Counted from the stretch's first letter, positions 16,945-28,386 are shown. The stretch is DNA of 64,000 nt from an uncultured Actinomycetes bacterium (GCA_903920435.1 CAIXMB010000163.1:1-64000); one strand, 5' to 3'. Notes: generated from the sequence alone by a model not told the origin. Translations and numbers: made by a program.

Positions 16945-18306
16945 ATGCCACGGCTCTTCGGCACGGATGGCGTACGTGGGCTCGCCAATGGCGAGCTCAC
17001 GGTCGACCTCGCGCTCAGCCTCGCCCAGGCGGCGGCAGTCGTCCTGGGCAAGGGTCGCGTCGCTGACGGCAGGCGCGCCTCCGGGCGGCGCCCCGTCGCG
17101 GTCATCGGCCGCGACCCCCGCATCTCGGGTGAGTTCCTCGGCGCGGCGGTGGCAGCGGGTCTCGCGAGCTCGGGTGTCGACGTGTTCGACGCCGGAGTGA
17201 TCCCGACCCCGGGCCTCGCCTTCCTCGTCGGCGACTTCAAGGCCGACCTGGGGGTCATGATCTCGGCGTCGCACAACCCGGCGCCCGACAACGGCATCAA
17301 GTTCTTCGCCACCGGCGGCACCAAGCTCCCCGACGAGGTGGAAGACCGCATCGAGGCCGCGATCGCCGAGCCTAGCCTCGCCCCGAAGGGCGGCGACGTC
17401 GGTCGCATCCGTCGCTTCTCCGACGCCGAGGACCGCTACATCGTGCACCTGCTGTCGACTCTGCCGCACCGGCTCGACGGCATCCACGTCGTGCTCGACT
17501 GCGCGCACGGCGCCGCCGCGGGCGTCTCGCCCCAGGTCTTCACGGATGCCGGCGCCAAGGTCACCGTCATCGGCGCCGACCCCGACGGCGTCAACATCAA
17601 CGACGGCGTGGGCTCGACCCACCTGGAGCCCCTTGCCGCCGCGGTCGTGGCGCACGGCGCCGACATCGGCATCGCGCACGACGGCGATGCCGACCGCTGC
17701 CTCGCCGTCGACGCCCAGGGCAACGTCATCGACGGCGACCAGATCATGGCGATCCTCGCGGTCTCGATGGCGGAGCGCGGCGTGCTCGCCGAGCGCACCC
17801 TCGTCGCGACGGTGATGAGCAACCTCGGCCTCAAGCGCGCCATGGCCGCCCACGACATCTCGGTCATCGACACGGCGGTCGGCGACCGCTACGTGCTCGA
17901 GGCGCTTGCCGAGCGCGGGTTGTCGCTTGGCGGCGAGCAGTCGGGCCACGTCATCATGACCAAGTTCGCGACAACGGGCGACGGCATCCTCACCGGGCTG
18001 CACCTCGTCGCCGAGATGGCCCGCACCGGCAAGACGATCGCCGAGCTCGCCTCGGTGATGACCGTCTACCCGCAGGTGCTCGTGAACGTCCGCGGAGTCG
18101 ACCACCACGCGCTCGGCAAAGACGCGGTCATCGCCGAAGCCGTGGCCGACGCCGAGGCGGGCCTCGGCGACAGCGGTCGCGTGCTGCTGCGCCCGTCGGG
18201 CACCGAGCCGATGGTGCGGGTCATGGTCGAGGCCGAGCACCAGGACGAGGCCGACCGCATCGCCCAGTCGCTCGCCGACACGGTGCGCGAGCGCCTCGGC
18301 GCCTGA
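16945..18306 (+). CDS. glmM: Phosphoglucosamine mutase
   Basis: Converts glucosamine-6-phosphate to glucosamine-1-phosphate for UDP-GlcNAc and peptidoglycan. The phosphoserine loop is [19 protein letters not shown], the metal loop is HDGDADRCL, the sugar loop GGEQSGH, and the phosphate-binding loop is [16 protein letters not shown]. It starts LFGTDGVRG; 453 residues is normal. glmS, the preceding step, lies 6 kb downstream. Confidence 0.97.
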   Translation: MPRLFGTDGVRGLANGELTVDLALSLAQAAAVVLGKGRVADGRRASGRRPVAVIGRDPRISGEFLGAAVAAGLASSGVDVFDAGVIPTPGLAFLVGDFKADLGVMISASHNPAPDNGIKFFATGGTKLPDEVEDRIEAAIAEPSLAPKGGDVGRIRRFSDAEDRYIVHLLSTLPHRLDGIHVVLDCAHGAAAGVSPQVFTDAGAKVTVIGADPDGVNINDGVGSTHLEPLAAAVVAHGADIGIAHDGDADRCLAVDAQGNVIDGDQIMAILAVSMAERGVLAERTLVATVMSNLGLKRAMAAHDISVIDTAVGDRYVLEALAERGLSLGGEQSGHVIMTKFATTGDGILTGLHLVAEMARTGKTIAELASVMTVYPQVLVNVRGVDHHALGKDAVIAEAVADAEAGLGDSGRVLLRPSGTEPMVRVMVEAEHQDEADRIAQSLADTVRERLGA

Positions 18307-18324
18307 GCCCCGCCGCGGCCGGAT

Positions 18325-18343
18325 CTGAGCAATGATTGCTCAG
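18325..18343. promoter_or_regulatory. 19-base perfect palindrome upstream of the truncated haemoglobin gene
   Basis: CTGAGCAATGATTGCTCAG is symmetric about its central G and ends 50 bases before the haemoglobin start. The length and symmetry fit a dimeric regulator site. It could also be a glmM terminator, although the loop would be very short and no T-run follows. Confidence 0.55.
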
Positions 18344-18393
18344 GTGACGCCGCCGGTGTGCTGCGATCCTGAGGGTATGGGAAGGACAGCACA

Positions 18394-18747
18394 GTGACGA
18401 TCTACGACCAGATCGGCGGCCAACCGGTGATCAAGACCGCGACGACGGTCTTCTACAGCCGCATCACTGACGACCCCGCGCTCGCCCGGTGGTTCGAGGG
18501 AGTCGACATCTCACGCCTGCGCGCGCACCAGCGCGCTTTCCTCGCCGCCGCGCTCGATGGGCCGCAGCTCTTCACGGGCCTCGACCTCGGCGAGGCGCAC
18601 TCGGGCATGGCGATCACCGACGACGCCTACACCCGCGTCGTCGCGCACCTCATCACGACGCTTGACGATCTGGGCGTTGCAGAGGCCATCCTCACCGAGG
18701 TGGAGCAGCGGCTGGAGTCACTGCGCGGCCAGGTCGTCGCCGCCTGA
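18394..18747 (+). CDS. Group I truncated haemoglobin
   Basis: Small 2-over-2 globin of 117 residues, of the type linked to nitric-oxide dioxygenation or oxygen binding. It starts TIYDQIGGQPVIKTATTVFYSRI. The pre-E/E helix region is RLRAHQRAFLAAALDGPQLFTG, and the proximal His is probably in GEAHSGMAITDDAY. GTG start preceded by GGAAGGA. A perfect 19-base palindrome lies just upstream. Confidence 0.85.
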   Translation: MTIYDQIGGQPVIKTATTVFYSRITDDPALARWFEGVDISRLRAHQRAFLAAALDGPQLFTGLDLGEAHSGMAITDDAYTRVVAHLITTLDDLGVAEAILTEVEQRLESLRGQVVAA

Positions 18748-18755
18748 GTGGGCGC

Positions 18756-21374
18756 CTAGCGACCTGTCAGCTCGCTGCGCCCACGGATGCCCAGCTTCGC
18801 GTAGCTCGACTGCAGGTGGTTGTCGACGGTGCGCGGGGAGAGGAACAGCCGCTCGGCGATCTCGATGCTGCTGAGGCCCTGGGCGGCGAGACCGCTCACC
18901 TCCCGCTCGCGCTTGGTGAGCTGCTGCGCCGTGTCGAGGAACTGAAGCAGCGGGGTCGCCGCGGTCTCGCAGTTCGAGGCGAGGGCGTCTGCCCGGTTCT
19001 GCAGCGCCGCAGCCTCGCGGCCGCGCTCGGCCTTGCGGGCGACCCCGGCGGCGGACGCCATGGCCTCCGCAGCGAACAGCAACTGCCCGAGGGCCTCCCA
19101 GCGCTCCGAGATGGTCACGAGGGCCTCGACCGTCGGCTCGGCCTCCGCGCGCACGTGCGCGGACTGCAGGTCGATGAGCGGCGACTCGCCCTCGTTGCCG
19201 AGCACGACGAGCGCGGGCATCGCGAGGGATGCCCCGCCCAGCCGCGCGGCGCCGTGCAGCAGGGATGACGCGAGCACGCGGTGTCCGCGACGGGCGACGG
19301 CCTCCGCACGCTCGATGATCGTGGGGATGGCGGCCTGGTCGCCCTGCACAGCCTTCACCCAGTGGACCGCGAGGGTGGCCACCGAGCTGTTCGCGGCGTA
19401 GCCGGGGGTGAGCGCATCCGTGACCTCGGTGGCTTCGGCGGTGCGACCCTGCCACGCGAGGGCGAGCGCGAGCCACGCCATGCCCTGATCGCGGTACGCG
19501 ATGGGGCCGCGTGCCTTGGCGCCGCTGATGACGTCGCGGAACCAGCGCGCCGCGGTGTCGAGCTTGCCGAGTGCGAGCGCGCACCGGCCGAGCAGCAGCT
19601 CGTCGTAGCGGATCGCGAGCTCGTCGTCGTGGTCCATGCCGTCGTGCAGCGATTCGAGCGCCAGGCTGCGGCACTCCGCGACCTGGCCGGACTGGATGAG
19701 CGCCGTCGCGAGCACCATCTGCGCACGTCGCAGCGAGAACACCGGCAGCGGGTCGCTCGTCGCGTAGGCCACGGCCTCCCGTGCGGCGGCGATCGCGGCA
19801 TCCGCGCGGCCGAGTGCTGCCAGAGGCAGGGCCGTCGACATCGCGAGGATCGCGGCACGCGCCACCTCGGACTCGTGCTGCGGGCGGGCGTCCAGCAGCT
19901 GCTCGGCGGCGAGCTCGGCCTCTTCGAGGTTGAGCAGCAGCACCGCGCGCGAGAGCGCTAGCGAGCTCTTCAGCGACGGATGCTGCGACTCGACCTCATC
20001 GAGCAGATCGAGCCCTTTCCGGTTGCCGAGGAACTCGCCGGCGTAGGTGCTCGCGCGCGCGGTGGCGATGAGCCCCGTGAGCCGCTCCGCCGTCGGATCC
20101 TGGGTGTCGGCGGCGGCCGCGCGCTCGAGCAGGTCGAGTGCGACGGAGTTGCGGCCCATCGTCCACTGCGCCTCGCCCTGCAGGAAGAGCATCTCGGCGG
20201 CGGGGGCTCCCGCGAGCAGGGCCGCGGCGGCCAGGCGCGAGACCGACTCGTGGTCCTGGGCGAGCAGGGCCAGGTGCGCGGCACGCGAGAGCAGGCCCGG
20301 GTCGCTCGGCTCGCCGGCGTCGAGGCGCCACACGGCGACGCGCAGCTCATCGTCGGAGGTCATCGGGCGCGAGGAGATGATCTCGGCCTGCTCGAGCAGG
20401 TTGTCGACGATGGTGAGGCGCGACAGCGACGCGCGGATCGCGGCCACGTACTGCGGGTGGGCGAGGGAGACGAGCAGCCGGTCGCCGACCACCTCGACGA
20501 GCCCCGACTTCTCGAGCGCGATGACGCGCTTGCGCGCATCGTCGGTGCGGATGTCGGCGAGGGCGAGCGGCTGGCACACCGCGAGCCGCTCGACGATCGC
20601 GCGATCGACGGGGTCGAGGTGCTGCATGCGCGACCGGATGAGGTCGTGCAGCGCGGGTGTTCCGATCGGCTCGCCTACGAGCTGCCACACGCCCTCGGTC
20701 TCGACGAGCTGCTTCTCGTCGAGCGCGCCGAGCACGAGTTCGCGCAGGAACAGCGGATTGCCGCCCGACATGGCGTGCAGGTCGACCGCCGTGCGGTGGG
20801 CGATGCGGCCGGAGAGCACCTGGCCGAGCACCGCCTCGTAGCCGGCGACGTCGAGCGGGGGAACATCGACGCGCAGCGCCGTGCTGCTCGTCCACATCGA
20901 GAGGATCGCGTCGGGCAGGGGGTCTCCGCTGCGCACGGTGGCGATGAGCCGCGCTGCCCCCGCCGCGAGCAGTTGCGTGATGACCGCGAGCGACAGCGAG
21001 TCCAGCAGTGACAGGTCGTCGATGGTCACGACGACGCGGCGGCCCGCCGCGCGGGTCTCCACCGCCGCGCGCACCTGGCCGAACAGCACCACCGAATCCT
21101 GCGACGCGGCCTGGAGGTCGATGGGCTCACGCGCGAGTGCCGGGGCGAGAGCGCCGAGGGGGATCGCCGACATGGTCTCGCTCGCGGTGATGGGGATGAC
21201 GAGCCATCCGTCGCCCTCGAGCACCGACGCCGCCTCGGAGGCCAACCGGGTCTTACCCACGCCGGAGGGCCCGCACAGGATGACCACGGATGCGGCGGGG
21301 GAGCGCAGCGTCGCGGTGATGCGGTCGAGCAGGGCATCCCTGCCGACGAGCGGCCACGCGGCGGAGAGCTCCAT
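18756..21374 (-). CDS. LuxR-family transcriptional regulator with AAA ATPase domain (LAL type)
   Basis: Large ATP-binding regulator of 872 residues. The N-terminus has LVGRDALLDRI followed by Walker A GPSGVGKTR and a Walker B-like VVVTIDDLSLLDSLS. The middle is helical, Ala/Leu rich, and TPR-like. The C-terminal HTH is LTKREREVSGLAAQGLSSIEIAERLFLSPRTVDNHLQSSYAKLG, typical of the FixJ/NarL group. A TAGGCT -10 is nine bases before the ATG. It is divergent from the surface-anchored gene at 21520, the most likely target or partner (inference). No signal or ligand can be read. Confidence 0.9.
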   Translation of the reverse strand: MELSAAWPLVGRDALLDRITATLRSPAASVVILCGPSGVGKTRLASEAASVLEGDGWLVIPITASETMSAIPLGALAPALAREPIDLQAASQDSVVLFGQVRAAVETRAAGRRVVVTIDDLSLLDSLSLAVITQLLAAGAARLIATVRSGDPLPDAILSMWTSSTALRVDVPPLDVAGYEAVLGQVLSGRIAHRTAVDLHAMSGGNPLFLRELVLGALDEKQLVETEGVWQLVGEPIGTPALHDLIRSRMQHLDPVDRAIVERLAVCQPLALADIRTDDARKRVIALEKSGLVEVVGDRLLVSLAHPQYVAAIRASLSRLTIVDNLLEQAEIISSRPMTSDDELRVAVWRLDAGEPSDPGLLSRAAHLALLAQDHESVSRLAAAALLAGAPAAEMLFLQGEAQWTMGRNSVALDLLERAAAADTQDPTAERLTGLIATARASTYAGEFLGNRKGLDLLDEVESQHPSLKSSLALSRAVLLLNLEEAELAAEQLLDARPQHESEVARAAILAMSTALPLAALGRADAAIAAAREAVAYATSDPLPVFSLRRAQMVLATALIQSGQVAECRSLALESLHDGMDHDDELAIRYDELLLGRCALALGKLDTAARWFRDVISGAKARGPIAYRDQGMAWLALALAWQGRTAEATEVTDALTPGYAANSSVATLAVHWVKAVQGDQAAIPTIIERAEAVARRGHRVLASSLLHGAARLGGASLAMPALVVLGNEGESPLIDLQSAHVRAEAEPTVEALVTISERWEALGQLLFAAEAMASAAGVARKAERGREAAALQNRADALASNCETAATPLLQFLDTAQQLTKREREVSGLAAQGLSSIEIAERLFLSPRTVDNHLQSSYAKLGIRGRSELTGR

Positions 21375-21519
21375 AGGTGAAAAAGCCTATCGTTCCGGCC
21401 CCCTAGGTAGTGGGTACCCGGCAATTGAGTAATCGCTGCCCATCCGTGAACTTCCGGGCTCGCGGAGTCTGTAACCACGCCGAGAAACGGCATCACTTCA
21501 CACAGACCAAGGACACAAC

Positions 21520-22707
21520 ATGAACACCAAGTGCAAGATCGCCAGTGCCGGATTCATGGCAGTCGGCCTCACCGCCTTCGGCCTCGTCGGCGCCACCGCC
21601 GCCAACGCAGCGGGCGTCGCGCCCGTGGGCGGCGACGACTACTACACGATCGCCCAGGGCGGCTCGCTCACGATCGCCGCTCCCGGCATCCTCGTCAACG
21701 ACGTCGACGCCGAGGGCGACACCCTGCACGTCGGCAATTCCTTCGGCTACAACGGCGCCGACTCCGTGCAGGTGAACCTCGACGGATCATTCACGTTCAC
21801 CCCGAGCCCGAACTTCTACGGAACCGCAGGCTTCGCCTACTACCCGTCCGACGGCGCTCTCGGTGCCGAGACCCACGTCTACATCACGGTCACCCCGACC
21901 GCCGCGCCTGTGGCGCTCGCCGCGGCGGACGACGGCTACTCGATGGTGCAGGACACGGTGCTCACCATCCCCGCAGCATCGGGGCTCCTCGCCAACGACT
22001 CCGGGCCGGGCTACCTGTACGCGGCGAACGGCGCGGCGATCGCGGCGAACCAGCTCGTCGTCAACCAGGACGGCAGCTTCGTCTACACGCCCCCCGTCGG
22101 CTTCGTCGGCACCACCACGTTCGGGTACCGCACGAGCGACGGCAACGTGTTCAGCAACGACGCCCTCGTCACCATCACCGTGACGGCCTCGGGCGTCGTC
22201 GTGCCGCCAGCGCCGCTCGTGGTCGCGGACGACTTCTACTCGATGGACAAGGACACCGTGCTCACGATTCCCGCCGCGAACGGCGTGCTCGCCAACGACT
22301 CGGGCGTCGTCACCGTCGCCAATACCCTCGGCAACGGATGGGCCCAGGTCATGCCGGACGGCAGCTTCGTGTTCACCCCCGTCGCGGGCTTCGTCGGCAC
22401 GATCACCTTCGAGTACCGCTCGACGGACGGTACCCAGTTCAGCAACTACGCAACCGCCACGATCGTCATCAACGACGTCGTGGTGCCGCCCGCCGGCGGT
22501 GGCGCCGCCGGTGGCGGACTCGTGCCGCAGATCCCCGTCATCCCGCAGATCCCGGTGGTCCCGCAGACCCCCGGCGATCTCCCCACCCTCGCCTACACGG
22601 GCGGCACCGACGATGTCTCGACGTGGCTCGCAGCACCTGCGGCGGCGCTCATCGGCCTCGGAGGTCTCGGCCTCTGGTACTCGCGCCGTCGCGCGCAGAA
22701 CTCCTAA
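21520..22707 (+). CDS. Sortase-anchored surface protein with three Ig-like repeats
   Basis: 395 residues. A signal peptide (MNTKCKIASAGFMAVGLTAF to ATAANAA) is followed by three repeats of about 95 residues starting near 33, 130 and 226, each with DxYSM...DTVLTIPAA...LANDSG and GSFVYTPPVGFVGTTTFGYRT, resembling tandem Ig/cadherin-like modules. A Pro/Gly-rich linker (QIPVIPQIPVVPQTPG) leads to LAYTG, a membrane helix and the basic tail SRRRAQNS, an actinobacterial LAxTG sorting signal. Probably a structural or adhesive wall protein. It is divergent from the LuxR-type regulator and followed by two unknown genes. Confidence 0.85.
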   Translation: MNTKCKIASAGFMAVGLTAFGLVGATAANAAGVAPVGGDDYYTIAQGGSLTIAAPGILVNDVDAEGDTLHVGNSFGYNGADSVQVNLDGSFTFTPSPNFYGTAGFAYYPSDGALGAETHVYITVTPTAAPVALAAADDGYSMVQDTVLTIPAASGLLANDSGPGYLYAANGAAIAANQLVVNQDGSFVYTPPVGFVGTTTFGYRTSDGNVFSNDALVTITVTASGVVVPPAPLVVADDFYSMDKDTVLTIPAANGVLANDSGVVTVANTLGNGWAQVMPDGSFVFTPVAGFVGTITFEYRSTDGTQFSNYATATIVINDVVVPPAGGGAAGGGLVPQIPVIPQIPVVPQTPGDLPTLAYTGGTDDVSTWLAAPAAALIGLGGLGLWYSRRRAQNS

Positions 22708-22748
22708 TCGCACACCTCCACCCCAAACCACACGAAAGAAGAACGACA

Positions 22749-23117
22749 GTGAACCTCCTCAAATCCCTCAAGGACATGGGCGCCATGGTCAACGCGGCCC
22801 CCGACCTCATCCAGTCAGCCAACCGCCTTGCCGAGAACGCGAAGGTGCAGCAGGCCCAGGCCATGGCGCCCGCCGCCGCAGCCGAGCCCTCCGCCGCAGC
22901 GCTCGCCCCCATCGCGGGCGTCGAGCTCGGCACCTACGTGCTCGTGTCGAAGGGCATCGCAGCGTACGGCTACGACGCGGCCAAGCTGCCGCTCGTGGCC
23001 TCGGCCTACGGGGTCTCGGCCGACGCGTGGGCCATCGCCCAGGCGGGCTGGGCAGCACGCATCCAGAACGACGCGGCCGTTGGCGCGAAGTTCAACAGCC
23101 TCTACGCGGGGTCCTGA
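22749..23117 (+). CDS. Small conserved-looking protein of unknown function
   Basis: 122 residues, not recognised with confidence. The N-terminal half is a polar helix (LLKSLKDMGAMVNAAPDLIQ) and an Ala/Pro linker. The C-terminal half is a compact domain PIAGVELGTYVLVSKGIAAYGYD...GVSADAWAIAQAGWAARIQND...FNSLY. No signal peptide or membrane segment. GTG start with AAAGAAG upstream. It lies 41 bases after the surface-protein gene and two bases before the next start, so the three may be one transcript. Confidence 0.7.
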   Translation: MNLLKSLKDMGAMVNAAPDLIQSANRLAENAKVQQAQAMAPAAAAEPSAAALAPIAGVELGTYVLVSKGIAAYGYDAAKLPLVASAYGVSADAWAIAQAGWAARIQNDAAVGAKFNSLYAGS

Positions 23118-23119
23118 TC

Positions 23120-23521
23120 GTGGGCTTCCTCGACAGCTACTTCCGCCTCACGTCGATGACCGACGAGATGGAGAAGAAGAGCGACGTGGGGGCGAGCCTG
23201 TCGAGCATGCAGTCCAAGCTCGACGGTCTCAATGCCGCCATGGAGTTCTCGGGCCCCGTGGCGGCAGATCCCGCCAAGCGCACGGATGCCACCGCCACCC
23301 TGACCGCGTCGCGCCCCACCGGTGCGCAGGTGAACGGCGCACTCATCGTCGAGCTCGACCTGCTCGTGATGCTCCCGTCGGGCATCCCGGTGCCGGTCAC
23401 GCAGACCGCGATCGTGCCCGCCACCGCCGTCGGACTCCTGCACCCGGGCGCCCGGCTCGCGGTGAGCCTCGACCCGGCAGTGCCGGCGACGCTCGCGGTC
23501 GACTGGAACCGCGCAGCCTGA
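23120..23521 (+). CDS. Small protein of unknown function
   Basis: 133 residues, not recognised. After a polar helical N-terminus (MTDEMEKKSDVGASLSSMQS) a beta-rich part follows with GALIVELDLLVMLPSGIPVPVTQT and the end LHPGARLAVSLDPAVPATLAVDW. That ending recalls soluble parts of several actinobacterial membrane-associated proteins in which such a beta domain precedes a membrane anchor (from memory). GTG start almost touches the previous stop. Closed by a strong terminator at 23527-23560. Confidence 0.7.
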   Translation: MGFLDSYFRLTSMTDEMEKKSDVGASLSSMQSKLDGLNAAMEFSGPVAADPAKRTDATATLTASRPTGAQVNGALIVELDLLVMLPSGIPVPVTQTAIVPATAVGLLHPGARLAVSLDPAVPATLAVDWNRAA

Positions 23522-23526
23522 GCAAG

Positions 23527-23560
23527 GAAGGGCCGGCCACGTACGCGTGGCCGGCCCTTC
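23527..23560. terminator. Bidirectional terminator between the unknown gene and coaA
   Basis: A perfect 14-pair stem (GAAGGGCCGGCCAC and its complement) with a six-base GTACGC loop. It lies between two convergent genes and serves both strands. Confidence 0.85.
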
Positions 23561-23566
23561 GCCGTC

Positions 23567-24514
23567 TCAGACCTTGCGCAGCAGAACGCTCGAGACCGCG
23601 TGGTCGCCGCCCTTGCGCAGCACGAGATCGGCGCGCGGGCGCGTCGGCACGATGTTCTGCACGAGGTTGGGCTCGTTGATCGCTGCCCAGATGCCGCGTG
23701 CCCGGCTGCGCGCCTCGTCTTCGGTGAGGGAGGCGAAGCGGTGGAAGTACGACTTCGGGTTCGTGAACGCGCCGCGCTGCAGGCGCAGGAAACGCTCCTC
23801 GTACCAGCGCGCGATGTCCTGCGTGCGCGCGTCGACGTAGAGGGAGAAGTCGAAGAGGTCGCTCACCGCGAGGCTGTGACCCGGTGCCGCGGGCTGCAGC
23901 ACGTTGAGCCCCTCGACGATGAGCACGTCCGGCGCATTCACAACGATCTCCGCGTCGGGCACGATGTCGTAGGCCAGGTGGGAGTAGAAGGGGGCGCGCA
24001 CCTCGCGCACCCCGCTCTTCACCTGGCTCACGAAGCGCAGGAGCGCCCGTCGGTCGTACGACTCGGGGAATCCCTTGCGCTCCATGAGCCCGCGGCGCTC
24101 GAGCTCGGCGTTCGGGAAGAGGAATCCGTCGGTGGTCACGAGCTCGACGCGCGGAGTGCCCTCCCAGCGTCCGAGGAGCTCGCGCAGCAGGCGCGCGACG
24201 GTGGACTTGCCCACGGCGACGGAGCCGGCTACCCCGATCACGAAGGGGGTGCGGGGGGAGCGCTCGCCCAGGAACGACGACGTCGCCGAGTGCAGGTGCT
24301 GCGCATTCTCGGCGTACAGCGACAGCAGCCGACTGAGCGGCAGGTACACCGCCGCGACCTCGTCGAGGTCGAGTTCGTCGCCCAATCCGCGCAGTTCGAT
24401 GACCTCCGTCGCGCTCAACGGCGCCGTCATCGTCGGCGCGAGCGCCGCCCAATCACCGCGGTCCAGCTCGATGAACGGAGTCTCGTGACCGGGGTGCGAG
24501 GAGGGGTCGGACAT
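23567..24514 (-). CDS. coaA: Pantothenate kinase, type I
   Basis: Phosphorylates pantothenate, the first and regulated step of coenzyme A synthesis. P-loop [15 protein letters not shown] near residue 95, then [34 protein letters not shown] and [13 protein letters not shown]. 315 residues fits the family. ATG at 24514 chosen because TAAGCT stands seven bases upstream (leaderless pattern); the frame is open further upstream over glmS. Divergent from glmS with only 33 bases between. Confidence 0.95.
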   Translation of the reverse strand: MSDPSSHPGHETPFIELDRGDWAALAPTMTAPLSATEVIELRGLGDELDLDEVAAVYLPLSRLLSLYAENAQHLHSATSSFLGERSPRTPFVIGVAGSVAVGKSTVARLLRELLGRWEGTPRVELVTTDGFLFPNAELERRGLMERKGFPESYDRRALLRFVSQVKSGVREVRAPFYSHLAYDIVPDAEIVVNAPDVLIVEGLNVLQPAAPGHSLAVSDLFDFSLYVDARTQDIARWYEERFLRLQRGAFTNPKSYFHRFASLTEDEARSRARGIWAAINEPNLVQNIVPTRPRADLVLRKGGDHAVSSVLLRKV

Positions 24515-24521
24515 CGCCCCC

Positions 24522-24540
24522 AGCTTACTGGCACTAAAAT
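24522..24540. promoter_or_regulatory. Back-to-back -10 elements between coaA and glmS
   Basis: TAAGCT on the minus strand (24527-24522) is seven bases before the coaA ATG. TAAAAT on the plus strand (24535-24540) is seven bases before the glmS ATG. There is no room for ribosome binding sites, so both transcripts are probably leaderless. Confidence 0.6.
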
Positions 24541-24547
24541 CGACGGC

Positions 24548-26401
<1,854 letters not shown>

Positions 26402-26420
26402 TGCTCGTGGGGTGCGCGCC

Positions 26421-26789
26421 ATGATCGTCGGCATCGGCGTCGATGTCGTCGATCTCGCGAGATTCGAGCGCGGCCTCATCCGCACGCCGGCGCTCAAAGA
26501 CCGCTTGTTCGCCGAGAGCGAACAGGTACGCGACGGCGCTCCGATGCCGCTGCGCTCGCTCGCGGGTCGGTTCGCCGCGAAGGAGGCGCTCATCAAGGCG
26601 CTCGGCGACTCGTCGGGCGTCACGTGGCACGACATGCGGATCGTCTCCAACGATCTCGGCAACCCCGGTTTCGAGCTGTACAACTCCACCAAGGCGATAG
26701 CGGAGGGGCGCGGCATCACGGCGATCCACCTGTCGATGAGCCATGACGCGGGGTTCGCCGTCGCCTACGTGATCGCCGAGGCGCCGTGA
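26421..26789 (+). CDS. acpS: Holo-acyl-carrier-protein synthase
   Basis: Transfers phosphopantetheine from CoA to acyl carrier protein. The magnesium-binding GVDVVDLARFERG is at the N-terminus and FAAKEALIKALG is the second signature. 122 residues, normal. Its TGA overlaps the GTG of alr by four bases. The grouping of coaA and acpS within 3 kb links CoA supply and use. Confidence 0.95.
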   Translation: MIVGIGVDVVDLARFERGLIRTPALKDRLFAESEQVRDGAPMPLRSLAGRFAAKEALIKALGDSSGVTWHDMRIVSNDLGNPGFELYNSTKAIAEGRGITAIHLSMSHDAGFAVAYVIAEAP

Positions 26790-27904
26790 GGTACGCGACC
26801 ATCGACCTCGCCGCAGTGACCCGCAACATCGAGGCCATGCGCGCACTGGTCGGGCCAGCATCGACCATGGCCGTCGTGAAGGCGAACGCGTACGGCCACG
26901 GCGCCGTGCCGGTCGCCCGTGCCGCCCTCGAGGGTGGCGCCGACTGGCTGGGCGTCGTCGATCTCGACGAGGCGCTCGAGCTGCGCGCGGCCGGGGTCGA
27001 GGCTCCCGTCTTCGCGTGGCTGCACGACCCGGCCGCCGACTTCGACGTGGCGGTCGAGCACGGCATCGATGTGGGAGTGAGCTACCTCGACCAGCTCGAG
27101 CGTGCGGCAGCGGCATCCGGCAGGCCGAGCGTGCACCTGAAGGTCGACACCGGGCTCGGCCGCAACGGCATCGCGCCGGCGGACTGGCCAGCGGTGTTCG
27201 CGGCCGCGCGGGCACACGAGTCGGCAGGGCGGCTCGAGATCCGCGGCCTGTGGACCCACCTCGCGGGCGCCGACGACGACGCGCAGCTCGACAGGTTCGA
27301 CGACGCACGCGCGGCCGCAGCAGCGGCGGGCCTCGAGCCGGAGTTCGTGCACGTGGGCGCGACCGGCGCCGCCCTGCGCAACCCGCGGGCGCGCCTCGAC
27401 CTCGTGCGGCTCGGCATCGGCACCTACGGCATCTCGCCCTTCGACGACACGGATGCCGCGGGCCTGGCCCTCACCCCCGTGATGACCCTCTCGGCTACCG
27501 TCGTCTCGTCCAAGCGCGTGGCGGCCGGCACGGGTGTCTCGTACGGCCACGACTACGTCACCGACCGCGAGACGACGCTCGTGCTCGTGCCCCTCGGGTA
27601 CGCGGACGGCATTCCGCGCCACGCCTCGTCGCGCGGGCCGGTGAGCATCAACGGCACGACGTACCGGGTGGCCGGCCGCGTCGCCATGGACCAGTTCGTG
27701 CTCGACGTCGGCGACGACGTGGTGTCGGTGGGCGACCGGGCGATCCTGTTCGGCGACCCGTCGACGGGCGTGCCGTCTGTCGACGACTGGGCGACCGCGG
27801 CGGGCACCATCAACTACGAGATCGTCACCCGCATCGGCAACCGCGTGAAGCGGGTGTACGCGGGGCCCACGCCGCCGGTTCCGGCGCGAGGCGAAGCCTC
27901 GTGA
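26786..27904 (+). CDS. alr: Alanine racemase
   Basis: PLP enzyme giving D-alanine for peptidoglycan. The PLP lysine is in STMAVVKANAYGHGAVPVARAAL; HLKVDTGLGRNGI and the second catalytic Tyr in GTGVSYGHDYVT are present, and VAMDQFVLDVG is conserved. 372 residues, normal. Coupled at both ends: GTGA with acpS and GTGA with tsaE. Confidence 0.96.
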   Translation: MRYATIDLAAVTRNIEAMRALVGPASTMAVVKANAYGHGAVPVARAALEGGADWLGVVDLDEALELRAAGVEAPVFAWLHDPAADFDVAVEHGIDVGVSYLDQLERAAAASGRPSVHLKVDTGLGRNGIAPADWPAVFAAARAHESAGRLEIRGLWTHLAGADDDAQLDRFDDARAAAAAAGLEPEFVHVGATGAALRNPRARLDLVRLGIGTYGISPFDDTDAAGLALTPVMTLSATVVSSKRVAAGTGVSYGHDYVTDRETTLVLVPLGYADGIPRHASSRGPVSINGTTYRVAGRVAMDQFVLDVGDDVVSVGDRAILFGDPSTGVPSVDDWATAAGTINYEIVTRIGNRVKRVYAGPTPPVPARGEAS

Positions 27905-28386
27905 CGCCCGTGTGGCGGGGAACTATCGAGAGCCCCGAGGCCATGGCCGAGCTGGGCGCGCTCGTCGCGCGGCAGCTGCGCGCGGGCGACCTGGTGCTGC
28001 TCAACGGCGAGCTCGGCGCGGGCAAGACGACGTTCACGCGCGGTCTGGGCGAGGCGCTCGGCGTGCGCGGCGCGGTGACGAGCCCCACGTTCGTGCTCGC
28101 GCGCACCCACCCGGCCGATCCCACCCCGCTCGTGCACGTGGACGCCTACCGGCTCGGCAGCGCGCTCGAGCTCGACGATCTCGACATCGACTACGCGGGC
28201 TCCATCGTCGTCGTGGAGTGGGGCGCCGGCCTGCTCGACGGTGTCGCGGAGTCGTGGCTCGAGCTCGACATCGTGCGGCCCCACGGCGGCGACCCCGACG
28301 CCGAGGTCGAGCCGCGCGAGGTCACGGTCACGGGCCACGGCCCGCGCTGGCAGCGGATGGAGTGGCTCGATGCTGCTCGCCATTGA
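27901..28386 (+). CDS. tsaE: tRNA t6A-modification ATPase TsaE
   Basis: Part of the TsaBDE complex that puts threonylcarbamoyl on A37 of ANN-decoding tRNAs. P-loop LNGELGAGKTTFTRGLGEALG, SPTFVLARTH, HVDAYRLG and VVVEWGAGL are the family marks. 161 residues. The GTG at 27901 overlaps the alr stop; the end overlaps tsaB by 17 bases, so the unit alr-tsaE-tsaB-rimI-tsaD is tightly packed. Confidence 0.95.
   Translation: MTPVWRGTIESPEAMAELGALVARQLRAGDLVLLNGELGAGKTTFTRGLGEALGVRGAVTSPTFVLARTHPADPTPLVHVDAYRLGSALELDDLDIDYAGSIVVVEWGAGLLDGVAESWLELDIVRPHGGDPDAEVEPREVTVTGHGPRWQRMEWLDAARH

Noticed and set aside
23600-24547. 316 open codons antisense to coaA, in frame with glmS
   Set aside because: The real glmS must begin at MCGIVGYVG because Cys2 is the catalytic nucleophile; the upstream extension is a shadow of coaA.
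24515-24547. glmS ribozyme or riboswitch
   Set aside because: Only 33 bases separate the divergent start codons, so no structured leader can exist.
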